A stretch of 64,000 bases of DNA from Rummeliibacillus suwonensis (GCF_007896435.1 NZ_VCBL01000002.1:186001-250000), one strand, 5' to 3'; positions 1-7,392 are shown, counted from the stretch's first letter. Notes: generated by a model from the letters alone, not told the origin. Program-made: numbers and translations.

Positions 1-1617
1 ACGATTCGAGATTTGTTATTCCAAGAGTTACCGGAAGAACTCACCGCTCCAATTGAAGAGGAAAATGATGAGGATCGTGACGACCCTTTCTTCCAATTCG
101 AAATGCAAAAATCTTTACGGGATTACGTACAAACATTGGTTGATAAGAAAGGAATGCCTGCCATAAAGGTTTCTGATCACCTAAAGGCCTCTTTGCGTCC
201 TTATCAGCAAGAAGGCTTTGAATGGCTCGTCTTCATGCGTGGACAAAGCTTCGGTGCTTGCCTTGCTGATGATATGGGGCTTGGGAAAACGGTCCAGCTT
301 ATTTCTTACTTACTACATGTATATGATGCTGAAATAGATGCACCACCTACTCTAATCATTTGCCCTACATCTGTACTGGGAAACTGGCAAAAAGAATTGG
401 AACGTTTTGCTCCATCCTTGAAAGTGTATCTGCACTATGGATCGAACCGTCTAAAGGATGAAAATTTTGATGCCTATCTTCATAAAGAAAAGCCTCAAGT
501 GGTTTTATCTACTTATGGCACTATTACACAAGATATTGACATGCTCGAACATCGGAGTTGGACAAATATTACGCTTGATGAGGCCCAAAATATTAAAAAT
601 ATGCATACCAAACAATCAAAAGCCATTAGACGATTACATGGGAAGCATCATATTGCCTTAACAGGGACACCTGTTGAAAATCGTTTATCTGAGCTCTGGG
701 CTATTTTTGACTTTATCTACAGAGGTTATCTTGGTAGCTTTTCCCGCTTCCAAGAGGAATTCATCGCACCGATTGAACGTGATGACTCGGAAAATCATAA
801 GATACGATTAAGAAAAAAAATTCAGCCATTTTTATTGCGCCGTACAAAACAAAATCCAGCCCTTATGTTGAATCTACCGGATAAACTTGAACAACGGGAA
901 TATTGTCCACTTACTGAAGAACAAGCCGTTCTGTATGAAAGTTTTATACAAGAAACTTTGCAAAAGCTGAAAACATTATCTGGTTTTGAACGAAAAGGTC
1001 TTATATTGAAAATGTTGAGCAAGTTGAAACAGCTTTGTAATCATCCAGCTCTCTATTTAAAAGAGCCATTTGAAGGCGCTGAGGAGATGCTGAAACGTTC
1101 GGAAAAACTAGATCGGATTGTGACACTTGCTGCCGATATTGCCAACAATCAGGAACAATGCTTAATCTTCACGCAGTATATTGGAATGGGGCATCTATTG
1201 CAACATTGCTTCTCTGAGCTTTACGATATTGATGCACCATTCTTGACAGGCAGTATGCCAAAACAACAGCGTGATTATTTCGTTGAATCCTTTCAAAAAG
1301 GTGAGTTTCCTATTTTCATCTTATCCTTAAAAGCAGGAGGAACAGGTTTAAACTTAACTGCTGCAAACCATGTGCTTCATGCCGATCGTTGGTGGAATCC
1401 AGCGGTAGAAAACCAAGCTACGGACCGCGCATATCGTATTGGTCAAACTCAATTTGTGCATGTTCATAAATTCATCACAACAGGAACTATAGAAGAAAAA
1501 ATCGATACACTGCTTTCTGAAAAACAAGCATTATCAGAAGAATTGATTCAATCCAGTCAATGGATTACAGAACTAAAAGATGAAGAAATCATAGATTTAC
1601 TTTCATTTAGTTTTTAG
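1..1617 (+). CDS. ywqA: SNF2/SWI2-family helicase, C-terminal part (YwqA-like), cut by left edge
   Basis: The reading frame is open from base 1, so the start lies upstream of the window. The visible part is the two-lobe SNF2 motor: Walker A LADDMGLGKT (about bases 262-291), DEAQNIKN (motif II), LTGTPVENRLSELW (motif III), then the C-terminal lobe with GGTGLNLTAANHVLHADRWWNP and RAYRIGQTQ (motifs V and VI). These proteins couple ATP hydrolysis to translocation on duplex DNA; the bacterial ones (RapA/HepA/YwqA type) are thought to remodel protein-DNA or polymerase complexes. The position next to ssbB and ywpF matches ywqA of B. subtilis. It is read rightward, towards the leftward ssbB. The 5' part (usually a SWIM zinc-finger and long N-terminal region) is not seen. 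The family assignment is secure; the substrate is unknown. Confidence 0.93.
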   Translation, partial: TIRDLLFQELPEELTAPIEEENDEDRDDPFFQFEMQKSLRDYVQTLVDKKGMPAIKVSDHLKASLRPYQQEGFEWLVFMRGQSFGACLADDMGLGKTVQLISYLLHVYDAEIDAPPTLIICPTSVLGNWQKELERFAPSLKVYLHYGSNRLKDENFDAYLHKEKPQVVLSTYGTITQDIDMLEHRSWTNITLDEAQNIKNMHTKQSKAIRRLHGKHHIALTGTPVENRLSELWAIFDFIYRGYLGSFSRFQEEFIAPIERDDSENHKIRLRKKIQPFLLRRTKQNPALMLNLPDKLEQREYCPLTEEQAVLYESFIQETLQKLKTLSGFERKGLILKMLSKLKQLCNHPALYLKEPFEGAEEMLKRSEKLDRIVTLAADIANNQEQCLIFTQYIGMGHLLQHCFSELYDIDAPFLTGSMPKQQRDYFVESFQKGEFPIFILSLKAGGTGLNLTAANHVLHADRWWNPAVENQATDRAYRIGQTQFVHVHKFITTGTIEEKIDTLLSEKQALSEELIQSSQWITELKDEEIIDLLSFSF

Positions 1618-1682
1618 AACTCATTGAGTTGGCTGGATATTGATTTTTCTTCATAAATGGTCGTTGTGAATAAGACTTAAAT

Positions 1683-1803
1683 TTTTCCTTTCGTGGATAC
1701 AGTTTGATTTTCCGTGGATTGAATGAAGATTTTCATGGATTGGATATAATTTTTCGTGGATTAGACGTCATTTCCCGTGGATAAAGGAAAATTTCATAGA
1801 TTC
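1683..1803. repeat. Array of about six 21-bp degenerate repeats
   Basis: The core TTTYCGTGGAT recurs with its GTGGAT (or ATGGAT) at 1693, 1714, 1735, 1756 and 1777, exactly 21 bp apart, with a degenerate last unit near 1797. The roughly 9 bp between cores vary. No ORF or obvious promoter lies here. Related 21-bp arrays occur near 43106 and 53415. Confidence 0.8.
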
Positions 1804-1825
1804 TTTTCTTTGCAACCTAAAAAAA

Positions 1826-1854
1826 GTCCTAAAGAATGAAAAATTCTTTAGGAC
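1826..1854. terminator. Intrinsic terminator, best suited to leftward transcripts
   Basis: Perfect 12-bp stem (GTCCTAAAGAAT with ATTCTTTAGGAC) around a 5-nt loop. On the minus strand it is followed by seven T residues; on the plus strand the following T-tract is weaker. It may stop ywqA read-through, but the T-run orientation suggests a leftward transcript ending here. The only leftward frame just upstream of it is a 19-29 codon ORF (1867-1926 or 1867-1956), too short to call. Confidence 0.75.
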
Positions 1855-2014
1855 ACTTCTTTAAATTTAATTGTTATGTACAGATAAAGCCATACTAATG
1901 ATGGCTTCATCCGCTGTCTTCCCCATAGACAGTAAAAAACACCTTTTCCCATTCAACTTTTATATAGTATATCCCCATATACTTTTATTGTCATTTTTAA
2001 CCTTTTACTAATGG

Positions 2015-2045
2015 ATTCGTTATGTATGTGTTATGCATAACGAAT
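2015..2045 (+). terminator. Intrinsic terminator (rightward)
   Basis: Perfect 10-bp arms ATTCGTTATG / CATAACGAAT with an 11-nt loop, followed on the plus strand by TTTTTG. It could be a distal terminator for ywqA. The rest of 1861-2198 holds no gene I can support. Confidence 0.55.
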
Positions 2046-2198
2046 TTTTGTTATTTAGACAGCCATTTTGAATTGTTCCAGTGGATGATAACTGGTTAGA
2101 TTTTATTTGGATCAATTCATCAAACCCATTGGTGCGGTCTTTTCAATAGGACCGGCTGTCATCACATAAGCCTCACTTTTTCTCATCACGAAAAAACT

Positions 2199-2660
2199 TT
2201 ATCTTATTGGCAACCCTTGTACTTCTTCTTTTGGTAATGCAAAGCCTGCAGGTATTTCTTGCGTTTGTCCAGAATTATTCTGCGAAGTTGGCTGCTTTGA
2301 TCCATTTGAATTGTTATGTTTTTGAATTGCCTTATTCTCACGTTCTTTTAATACTAAGAAACGAACATCTTCTACAACTACCTCGATAACAAATATTCTT
2401 TTTCCATCCTCACGCTCATAAGATCTTGTTTGCAGTCGGCCACCAACCCCAATTAATGAGCCTTTCCCGCAATACTTTACTACATTTGTAGCGAGCTTTC
2501 CCCAAACAGAACAGGGTATGAAATCAGCATCAATCTCTCCATTTGAATTTTTATAATTTCGATTGATGGCAAGGATAAAATTTGTTTGCACCCTCCCTTC
2601 CGATAATTGCCGTAATTCTGGATCTTTTGTAATTCTTCCTACAAGAGCAACCTGATTCAA
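2199..2660 (-). CDS. ssbB: Competence-type single-stranded DNA-binding protein SsbB
   Basis: A 153-residue protein with an N-terminal OB fold: LNQVALVGRITKDPELR, FILAINR, ADFIPCSVWGKLA and a C-terminal part ending GLPIR. SSBs coat single-stranded DNA; the B. subtilis SsbB paralogue is induced in competence and sits at this locus. I chose the TTG at 2660 because a near-perfect ribosome site, AGGAGGTGAT, lies just 3 nt upstream and the protein then begins exactly like other SSBs; an upstream ATG at 2726 would add 22 unrelated residues. After the OB fold there is a Gln/Asn/Ser-rich linker, but the acidic DDDIPF-type tip that recruits partners in housekeeping SSBs is missing. A sigma-A promoter (2692-2720) and a ComK-like box (2728-2771) lie directly upstream, supporting the competence role. 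Confidence 0.9.
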   Translation of the reverse strand: MNQVALVGRITKDPELRQLSEGRVQTNFILAINRNYKNSNGEIDADFIPCSVWGKLATNVVKYCGKGSLIGVGGRLQTRSYEREDGKRIFVIEVVVEDVRFLVLKERENKAIQKHNNSNGSKQPTSQNNSGQTQEIPAGFALPKEEVQGLPIR

Positions 2661-2691
2661 GCGATCACCTCCTCTCCTTTGAAGTATCCCT

Positions 2692-2720
2692 ATCATAGGA
2701 AAATTACAAGTTTTGTGCAA
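2692..2720 (-). promoter_or_regulatory. ssbB promoter
   Basis: On the minus strand: -35 TTGCAC (2715-2720), 17-bp spacer, -10 TATGAT (2692-2697), just upstream of the ssbB ribosome site. The ComK-like box ends 7 bp upstream of the -35. Confidence 0.7.
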
Positions 2721-2727
2721 AATCATG

Positions 2728-2771
2728 AAATAGCGATTTTATATTGATTTTTGAATACGAAATTGCATTTT
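2728..2771. promoter_or_regulatory. ComK-box-like site upstream of ssbB
   Basis: Two AT-boxes, AAAT-AGCGA-TTTT (2728-2740) and GAAA-TTGCA-TTTT (2759-2771), are separated by exactly 18 bp. The known B. subtilis K-box is two AAAA-N5-TTTT boxes with spacers of 8, 18 or 31 bp; each box here has one mismatch. It abuts the ssbB promoter, as expected for ComK activation. Confidence 0.55.
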
Positions 2772-2911
2772 GAAAATGCCTAATTTTGAACAAATCACGT
2801 CATTTCTTGTTTTCTTAATTTTCAAAAAGCATGCGAAATATTATTTTAGCTGATTTTTTATATGATATAATTAATTTACGAAATTCGTCGAAAGATAGGT
2901 GATCCCGTTCA

Positions 2912-3349
2912 GTGAAGACATTTAAAATGTTATCGTTGGAACTATTGAAAGATGAAAAATTACAATCATATCCATTAACCGATGGAATTATTATCAATCA
3001 AGAAAATAGCCATAAGTCTTGGATTTTAGAAATGTATATGGATCGACAATATGCCGCTGATTTTGCCCCATATTTAGGTACTGATACTATAATAAATGTC
3101 CGTGCCGTTATTTCTTATCCAGATAATGAACCTGCGCTTTTTCGTGTTGTTGTTCAAGACATTGTAGAAATGCCAGATCATGAGCATGTTTCAGTTTTAT
3201 TAAAAGGAACGTTAGATTCAGGACGACGACAATATGCTGAACAATTACTTTTAGAACTTGTTGAAAAAGGTTTAACAGGTGATGATCTACTCGAAAAATT
3301 CAAATCGGATATGCGTGCTAGACCTCGATTGAGAAATTCCACAAAGTAA
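2912..3349 (+). CDS. ywpF: YwpF-family protein
   Basis: A 145-residue soluble protein beginning MKTFKMLSLELL and ending in a basic tail (RARPRLRNSTK). It resembles the YwpF family of Bacillales, whose molecular function I do not know; no signal peptide, membrane segment or catalytic motif is visible. The GTG start is chosen for its frame and the AGGTGAT ribosome site at about 2896-2902. It is divergent from ssbB, and a TATAAT -10 at 2866-2871 (weak -35) probably drives it. The location between ssbB and fabZ matches ywpF in B. subtilis. Family call fairly sure, function unknown. Confidence 0.8.
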   Translation: MKTFKMLSLELLKDEKLQSYPLTDGIIINQENSHKSWILEMYMDRQYAADFAPYLGTDTIINVRAVISYPDNEPALFRVVVQDIVEMPDHEHVSVLLKGTLDSGRRQYAEQLLLELVEKGLTGDDLLEKFKSDMRARPRLRNSTK

Positions 3350-3480
3350 AACTTCTTTCAGGGAGTTTTCTTCATTCTCTAATGGGAATTAGTTGAGCTT
3401 ACTTTACTGAGAGTTGCTTTTTCACCGATCCTCTGTTTTTTTGGGGGTCTTGATACGTGAAATTACAGCTTTATGTGGGA

Positions 3481-3686
3481 TAAAGTGAAACTCCATCAGT
3501 GGGTGTTTTCTTCATCCCCCTCTGAACTAGAGGAACTCAGGTTAAAAGCGCCTCGGCAACACCTGAGGGACCAACATCCTGCCCGCCCGAACCAATCGAA
3601 CTTTTACGGGCAATTGTTCCCATCTATCTTTCTTGTTTCTCTCTACATCTTGAGATGGGGTCTTATTGCCCGTTAAAGCGGGATAA
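3481..3686 (+). repeat. Dispersed element family 2, copy a
   Basis: Starts with TAAAGTGAAACTCCATCAG and ends CCCGTTAAAGCGGGATAAA, collinear with the fuller copy at 60001-60220. The internal CAACATCCTG hairpin half is kept but its pairing is lost, so the RUCCU module (see 60072) is degenerate here. It fills most of the gap between ywpF and the lipoprotein gene. Confidence 0.75.
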
Positions 3687-3702
3687 ACGTGAATAACTAA
3701 AA

Positions 3703-3740
3703 AACTTGGCACACCCTTTTTAATAAGGATATGCCAAGTT
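3703..3740 (-). terminator. Terminator of the lipoprotein gene
   Basis: AACTTGGCA / TGCCAAGTT arms with further pairing inside, followed on the minus strand by a T6 run, 5 bp after the stop of the 3745-4119 gene. Confidence 0.85.
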
Positions 3741-3744
3741 GCTA

Positions 3745-4119
3745 TTATTTGTTGTCATCTTTTTCATGATGAACATCGTAACCATTTGAAGCTTTATCAT
3801 CAACAATGGTTCGATCTTCAACAACAGTATCATTATCTGGTGTAACATCATTGACGCCACGTTTAACATCTTCTGTTACATCATTGACGCCTTTTTCAAT
3901 GTCATTTACACCCTCATTAATACCTCGTTCAACTGGATGATTGACGCTGTCGTTTACGCCATCTTCAGTTATACCATCGTCATCGTTTACCCCTTCGTTA
4001 ACACCTCTGTTAACATCCTCCATAGGTGTTTCGGTACGAGTATCCTCGACTGCTTTATTGTTACATCCAACCAATAAGAGTCCAGAAAAAAGTAAGATTG
4101 CAGCTGACTGCTTCCACAT
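3745..4119 (-). CDS. Small secreted lipoprotein with GVND repeats
   Basis: 124 residues. Residues 1-19 form a lipoprotein signal peptide with lipobox LLVGC, so the mature protein should start at Cys19, be diacylated and anchored outside the membrane. The mature part is almost entirely acidic and built on a degenerate repeat around G-V-N-D/E (RGVNEGVND, DGVNDSVN, RGINEGVND, KGVNDV, RGVNDV), with no cysteine or enzymatic motif. I do not recognise the family; it may be a spacer, wall-associated or ion-binding protein. The start is supported by GGAAGGAGG 10 nt upstream of ATG. It has its own terminator and is flanked by dispersed repeats, so it is probably monocistronic. Confidence 0.75.
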   Translation of the reverse strand: MWKQSAAILLFSGLLLVGCNNKAVEDTRTETPMEDVNRGVNEGVNDDDGITEDGVNDSVNHPVERGINEGVNDIEKGVNDVTEDVKRGVNDVTPDNDTVVEDRTIVDDKASNGYDVHHEKDDNK

Positions 4120-4260
4120 TTTTTTGTTTTCCTCCTTCCACCATTTTTAAACCACTACACACTGTGTGCGATTCAAAAATAGCATGCGCGAAAAAAATGA
4201 AACTATCCTTGAGATTAAAAAATGATTTTGGCTTGTTTGGGGATAATAAAATGAAATACC

Positions 4261-4567
4261 AGGCGTGTTGATTATCCAATTTAATCCATAAAAATAAGGG
4301 GATTCGTTGATTTCCGCTCCGGCTTACTCGCTTTCCTGCGGGCGAATGCTGGGGGCAACAGGATGTTGGTCACGGAGTCGTTGCCACAGGACGTGGCGCC
4401 CTTAGACTCCGTTCCTTAATCACTACGCTGTGGGGTCTCATCTATTCGCTTTTCCCGCGGGAGTCGAGCAAGCCTCCGCTCCAATCTATATAAATAATCC
4501 TAAAAATACAGGGTTTTTCAAAATTACGCTAAACGAGTATTTCTAATTTTTGTAAAATCAACACATG
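4261..4567. repeat. Dispersed element family 1, copy A (MITE-like)
   Basis: Bounded by AGGCGTGTTGATTATCC on the left and AAAATCAACACATGTG on the right, which are inverted copies of GTGTTGATT. Inside are a GC-rich section with a paired-hairpin module (4356-4397), a section with TATTCGCTTTTCCCGCGG, and a conserved AT-rich end with CAGGGTTTTTCAAAATTACG. There is no ORF. Related copies: 7393, 27590 (part), 43001, 53236, 58417 (part), 61023 (part). Confidence 0.8.
4356..4397 (-). ncRNA. Paired RUCCU-loop hairpins, Bacillaceae-1 RNA-like
   Basis: Read on the minus strand: GCCAC-GTCCT-GTGGC followed by CAAC-ATCCT-GTTG, two perfect stems with GUCCU and AUCCU loops. Two terminal loops of consensus RUCCU are, as I recall, the hallmark of the Bacillaceae-1 RNA motif. 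No promoter was identified, so expression is unproven. Confidence 0.45.
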
Positions 4568-4694
4568 TGATGAAATACATCATTTTTTGACCTTCCCCTT
4601 ACCAAGGTTGTATCTTTTTTAAATCGTGTTCTTTTGTAGGATTTTCCATCAATAAAAAGCGACAACAGCATTATTAAACAAGATCTAAAATGAA

Positions 4695-4728
4695 AAACCA
4701 CTTCAGACTAGTATGTCCGAAATGGTTT
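4695..4728 (-). terminator. fabZ terminator
   Basis: AAACCACTTC pairs with GAAATGGTTT (one mismatch); a T5 run follows on the minus strand, 11 bp after the fabZ stop. Confidence 0.7.
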
Positions 4729-4739
4729 GTTTTAAAGAT

Positions 4740-5186
4740 TTATTTGTCTTCGTTTTGTTGAGCTGGTCCAATAGCAAACAGAATATCGGCTTCACTGACA
4801 AGCTCGCCATCTACTGTTACTTTCCCATGACCTTTGCCCATTACTCCACGAAGTTTTGTGAATTCAACTTCAATTTGGAGTTGATCTCCAGGGATTACTT
4901 GACGTTTGAAACGTGCATGATCAACACCTGTCAAAAATGCTAAATGACCTTGAAATTTTTCCGATTTCAAGAGCGCTACACCACCAACTTGCGCCATTGC
5001 TTCAATAATTAGTACACCCGGCATGACTGGATAACCAGGAAAATGACCGGTGAAGAATGGTTCATTGATAGAAACGTTTTTTATCCCTACAGCTCGTTTA
5101 CCTTCTTCTATTTCAGTAATACGATCTACTAAAAGAAAAGGATAACGATGCGGTAATATTTTTTGAATTTGATCTGCAGTTAGCAT
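4740..5186 (-). CDS. fabZ: 3-hydroxyacyl-[acyl-carrier-protein] dehydratase FabZ
   Basis: 148 residues, full length for FabZ. It dehydrates (3R)-hydroxyacyl-ACP to trans-2-enoyl-ACP in type II fatty acid synthesis in the cytoplasm. Visible hallmarks are [11 protein letters not shown] near the N-terminus and the catalytic segment [19 protein letters not shown], with the active-site His in HFPGYP and the Glu in IEAMAQ; the single-domain hot-dog fold runs the whole length. ATG at 5186 follows TAGGAGGAAGAAC. The EpuA-like gene lies 26 bp upstream and flhP before that; the same fabZ-flhP-flhO-mbl order occurs in B. subtilis. A terminator follows directly. Call is secure. Confidence 0.96.
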   Translation of the reverse strand: MLTADQIQKILPHRYPFLLVDRITEIEEGKRAVGIKNVSINEPFFTGHFPGYPVMPGVLIIEAMAQVGGVALLKSEKFQGHLAFLTGVDHARFKRQVIPGDQLQIEVEFTKLRGVMGKGHGKVTVDGELVSEADILFAIGPAQQNEDK

Positions 5187-5212
5187 GTTCTTCCTCCTAC
5201 TGCTTATATGGA

Positions 5213-5500
5213 TTATTTGCCATTCATAATATCAAACACATGTTGCCATGTTGATGGATTGAAAACAGCTAGAGGCTTGCCATTTCCAATTATGCTATAC
5301 CCAACCATAGAGCCAGTAATCGCGACAACGACAAGTAAAACAACAACAATGATAAGCTTAAAACCGATTGAAAATATTCCTGTTGTCATCCAATTTCTTC
5401 CTACACGTTCATTTACTACTTTTCTATTCTGCTTGGCTTCTTGGCGAGTACGTGGTGAAGATTGGTTTTCAGTTTTCTTTTCTGTTGAATTATTTGCCAT
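5213..5500 (-). CDS. EpuA-like membrane protein, often annotated DNA-directed RNA polymerase subunit beta
   Basis: 95 residues: a charged, disordered cytoplasmic N-terminus (residues 1-35, [13 protein letters not shown]...), one transmembrane helix (about 45-68, [20 protein letters not shown]), then a short outer segment with [20 protein letters not shown]. The G-x-G-x-P...F-x-P-x-T-W pattern is that of the small EpuA family. Databases label such proteins RNA polymerase subunit beta for historical reasons, but nothing here resembles RpoB; the true role is unknown. The start has a GAGGAG ribosome site. It sits between flhP (27 bp upstream) and fabZ (26 bp downstream), so all three are likely co-transcribed. 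Confidence 0.75.
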   Translation of the reverse strand: MANNSTEKKTENQSSPRTRQEAKQNRKVVNERVGRNWMTTGIFSIGFKLIIVVVLLVVVAITGSMVGYSIIGNGKPLAVFNPSTWQHVFDIMNGK

Positions 5501-5527
5501 TACTTGTTCTCCTCTATAAACAATTAC

Positions 5528-6367
5528 TTATCTTACTCCGTTAACGAGCCCCATCATTTGATCAGCCATTGTGATCGTTCGTGCATTGAATTGATAGGAG
5601 CGTTGTGTATTGATAAGCTCTGTCATTTCTTTTGAAATATCCACATTAGACATTTCAAGACCACCATTTTGCATGGCTACTTGGTTTCGATTTGCACCTT
5701 GCAAGTTTTGTAAAACATCGGCTTGTGCAACACCAAGTTGATTGAAATTATCAGGTAATCCAATGTACGTATCCGAGATGTGCTCCATTAGCTGAGGTTT
5801 TTTAACCTGCGTGACACCCATTTGAATGTTAGCACTCGTATTATCATTATACCGAACATTTAGCGTTCCGTCTGCTGTAACAGCAAAGTCTTTCGCATTA
5901 TCTTTTAATACAATAGCATTACCATTGGCATCTGCAACTGGATAACCATCTCCATTGACTAGCATTACATTACCATTATTTAATGGGGAAAGATAAAAAT
6001 TACCTTGTCTTGTATAAACCGTTTTTGTACCATTATTATCATCCGGCATTAATATATTAAAATATTGTTTTTCTTTTGTAAAAGTGAAATCGAGTGAACG
6101 ATTCGTTTGTTGAATGCCACCCTGTTTTGAGTTCATTTGTGCTTGTGCCAGACGAGCACCAACCCCGATTCGGATACCAACTGGTGATTGACGTTTTGTT
6201 TTATCTTGTTTATCATTTTTAAATTCTTGGTACAGTAACTCACCAAACTTAGCTTCTTTCGCTTTGAATCCATGTGTATTACTATTTGCCATATTATTAC
6301 CAATGGTATCTAATTGCTGTTGTAGCTGGGACATTGTATTTGCTGCTGAAACCATAGTACGTATCAT
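5528..6367 (-). CDS. flhP: Flagellar hook-basal body protein FlhP (FlgG-like)
   Basis: 279 residues. The N-terminus MIRTMVSAANTMSQLQQQLD with NNMANSNTHGFK is the rod/hook signature, the middle holds the FlgE/F/G-like domain, and the C-terminus (NVDISKEMTELINTQRSYQF) is the coiled-coil that packs in the axial rod. In B. subtilis FlhO and FlhP are distal rod proteins needed for hook assembly. Ribosome site TAGGAGGTA precedes the ATG at 6367. flhO lies immediately upstream (114 bp), so the pair is probably one transcript. FlhO/FlhP/FlgG are paralogues; the order relative to mbl and the similarity of the start to B. subtilis FlhP decide the name. Confidence 0.9.
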   Translation of the reverse strand: MIRTMVSAANTMSQLQQQLDTIGNNMANSNTHGFKAKEAKFGELLYQEFKNDKQDKTKRQSPVGIRIGVGARLAQAQMNSKQGGIQQTNRSLDFTFTKEKQYFNILMPDDNNGTKTVYTRQGNFYLSPLNNGNVMLVNGDGYPVADANGNAIVLKDNAKDFAVTADGTLNVRYNDNTSANIQMGVTQVKKPQLMEHISDTYIGLPDNFNQLGVAQADVLQNLQGANRNQVAMQNGGLEMSNVDISKEMTELINTQRSYQFNARTITMADQMMGLVNGVR

Positions 6368-6481
6368 TCAGTATACCTCCTAAGTAACCTTAAAATACTT
6401 CAATCAAAAAGCCTTGACATAATTACCTTTCCATTTAAAATTGCCTTTGCCTTTCAGAAGCTATGACAACTGCTGAAAGGA

Positions 6482-7321
6482 CTATACCTTTCCAACTTCA
6501 TTTACAGCTTTGTCCATGCTTCTATCATATGCTTGAAGTATTTTCTGATTTGCTTCGAAAGCTCTATAAGCTGTCATCATATCTGTCATCGTACGGGCTG
6601 CATCAACATTTGAACGTTCTATGAAGCCTTGTTTTAATGAAAAACTTACGTTATTTACATTATAAGCTGATGGTAATGGTTGCTCGTCACTTGTATAAAA
6701 TAAACCCGTATCACGTTTTGCCAATGTATCTGGATTTGCTGAATAAGATACACCTAGACGTGCTACTCGTTGACCATTCTCTGTAATATAACCATCTTCT
6801 GTAATTTGAAAATCATCACTTTGTAAAGTAATCTTTTCACCTTGGTCTGACAGCACATAATACCCCTGTGCATTTACTAAATTACCTGCTGCGTCCAATG
6901 TAAAATTCCCGTTACGAGTATACGCTTCTCCACCAGTAGGATCTTGTAAACGATAGAAGATCGCGCCTGGCTTTCCTGTTGCATTATTAACAGGCAGATT
7001 GCCATCTATTAAGGCTACATCTGTAGGTAATTCTGTTTCTGTAATTTGCCCTTGGGAGTAATCAGGTAATGTCTCTTGCATATAAACACCTGTCCCAACC
7101 GCCCCGATTTGTTTTGATGAGCTACCTTCAAAGCCGTTTTCCACATTTGCAGGTCCACTTTTTGTAATACGTGATAAGAGCATTTCTGGAAACGAGCGAA
7201 TCGTCGATTGGTCTGCTTTATAGCCGGGAGTATTCGCATTTGCAATGTTGTTTGATAAAAGTTCTGTACGACGTTGTTGAGCGATCATACCCGAAGCAAC
7301 TGTATAAAAACCACGAAACAT
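6482..7321 (-). CDS. flhO: Flagellar hook-basal body protein FlhO
   Basis: 279 residues. It begins MFRGFYTVASGMIAQQRRTE with SNNIANANTPGYK, the flagellar rod-family N-terminus, and ends with NVDAARTMTDMMTAYRAFEANQK, the matching C-terminal helix. The predicted role is a distal rod component between the basal body and hook. I take ATG at 7321, preceded by AAAGGGTG at proper spacing, rather than the GTG at 7330, which overlaps that ribosome site. A family 1 element separates it from mbl, so unlike the tight B. subtilis arrangement flhO may have its own promoter. Paired with flhP downstream. Confidence 0.9.
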   Translation of the reverse strand: MFRGFYTVASGMIAQQRRTELLSNNIANANTPGYKADQSTIRSFPEMLLSRITKSGPANVENGFEGSSSKQIGAVGTGVYMQETLPDYSQGQITETELPTDVALIDGNLPVNNATGKPGAIFYRLQDPTGGEAYTRNGNFTLDAAGNLVNAQGYYVLSDQGEKITLQSDDFQITEDGYITENGQRVARLGVSYSANPDTLAKRDTGLFYTSDEQPLPSAYNVNNVSFSLKQGFIERSNVDAARTMTDMMTAYRAFEANQKILQAYDRSMDKAVNEVGKV

Positions 7322-7392
7322 CGATTTCACCCTTTCAATAAAAATAAAATTTAAAAAGCAAGCGTTCGTTTATATAACAATACTAATTTAAT

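Noticed and set aside
4351-4400. CsrA-binding sponge RNA (ACAGGATGT and ACAGGACGT loops on the plus strand)
   Set aside because: Kept only as an alternative: the same stems read on the minus strand fit the RUCCU-loop Bacillaceae-1 pattern better, and only two sites occur per element.
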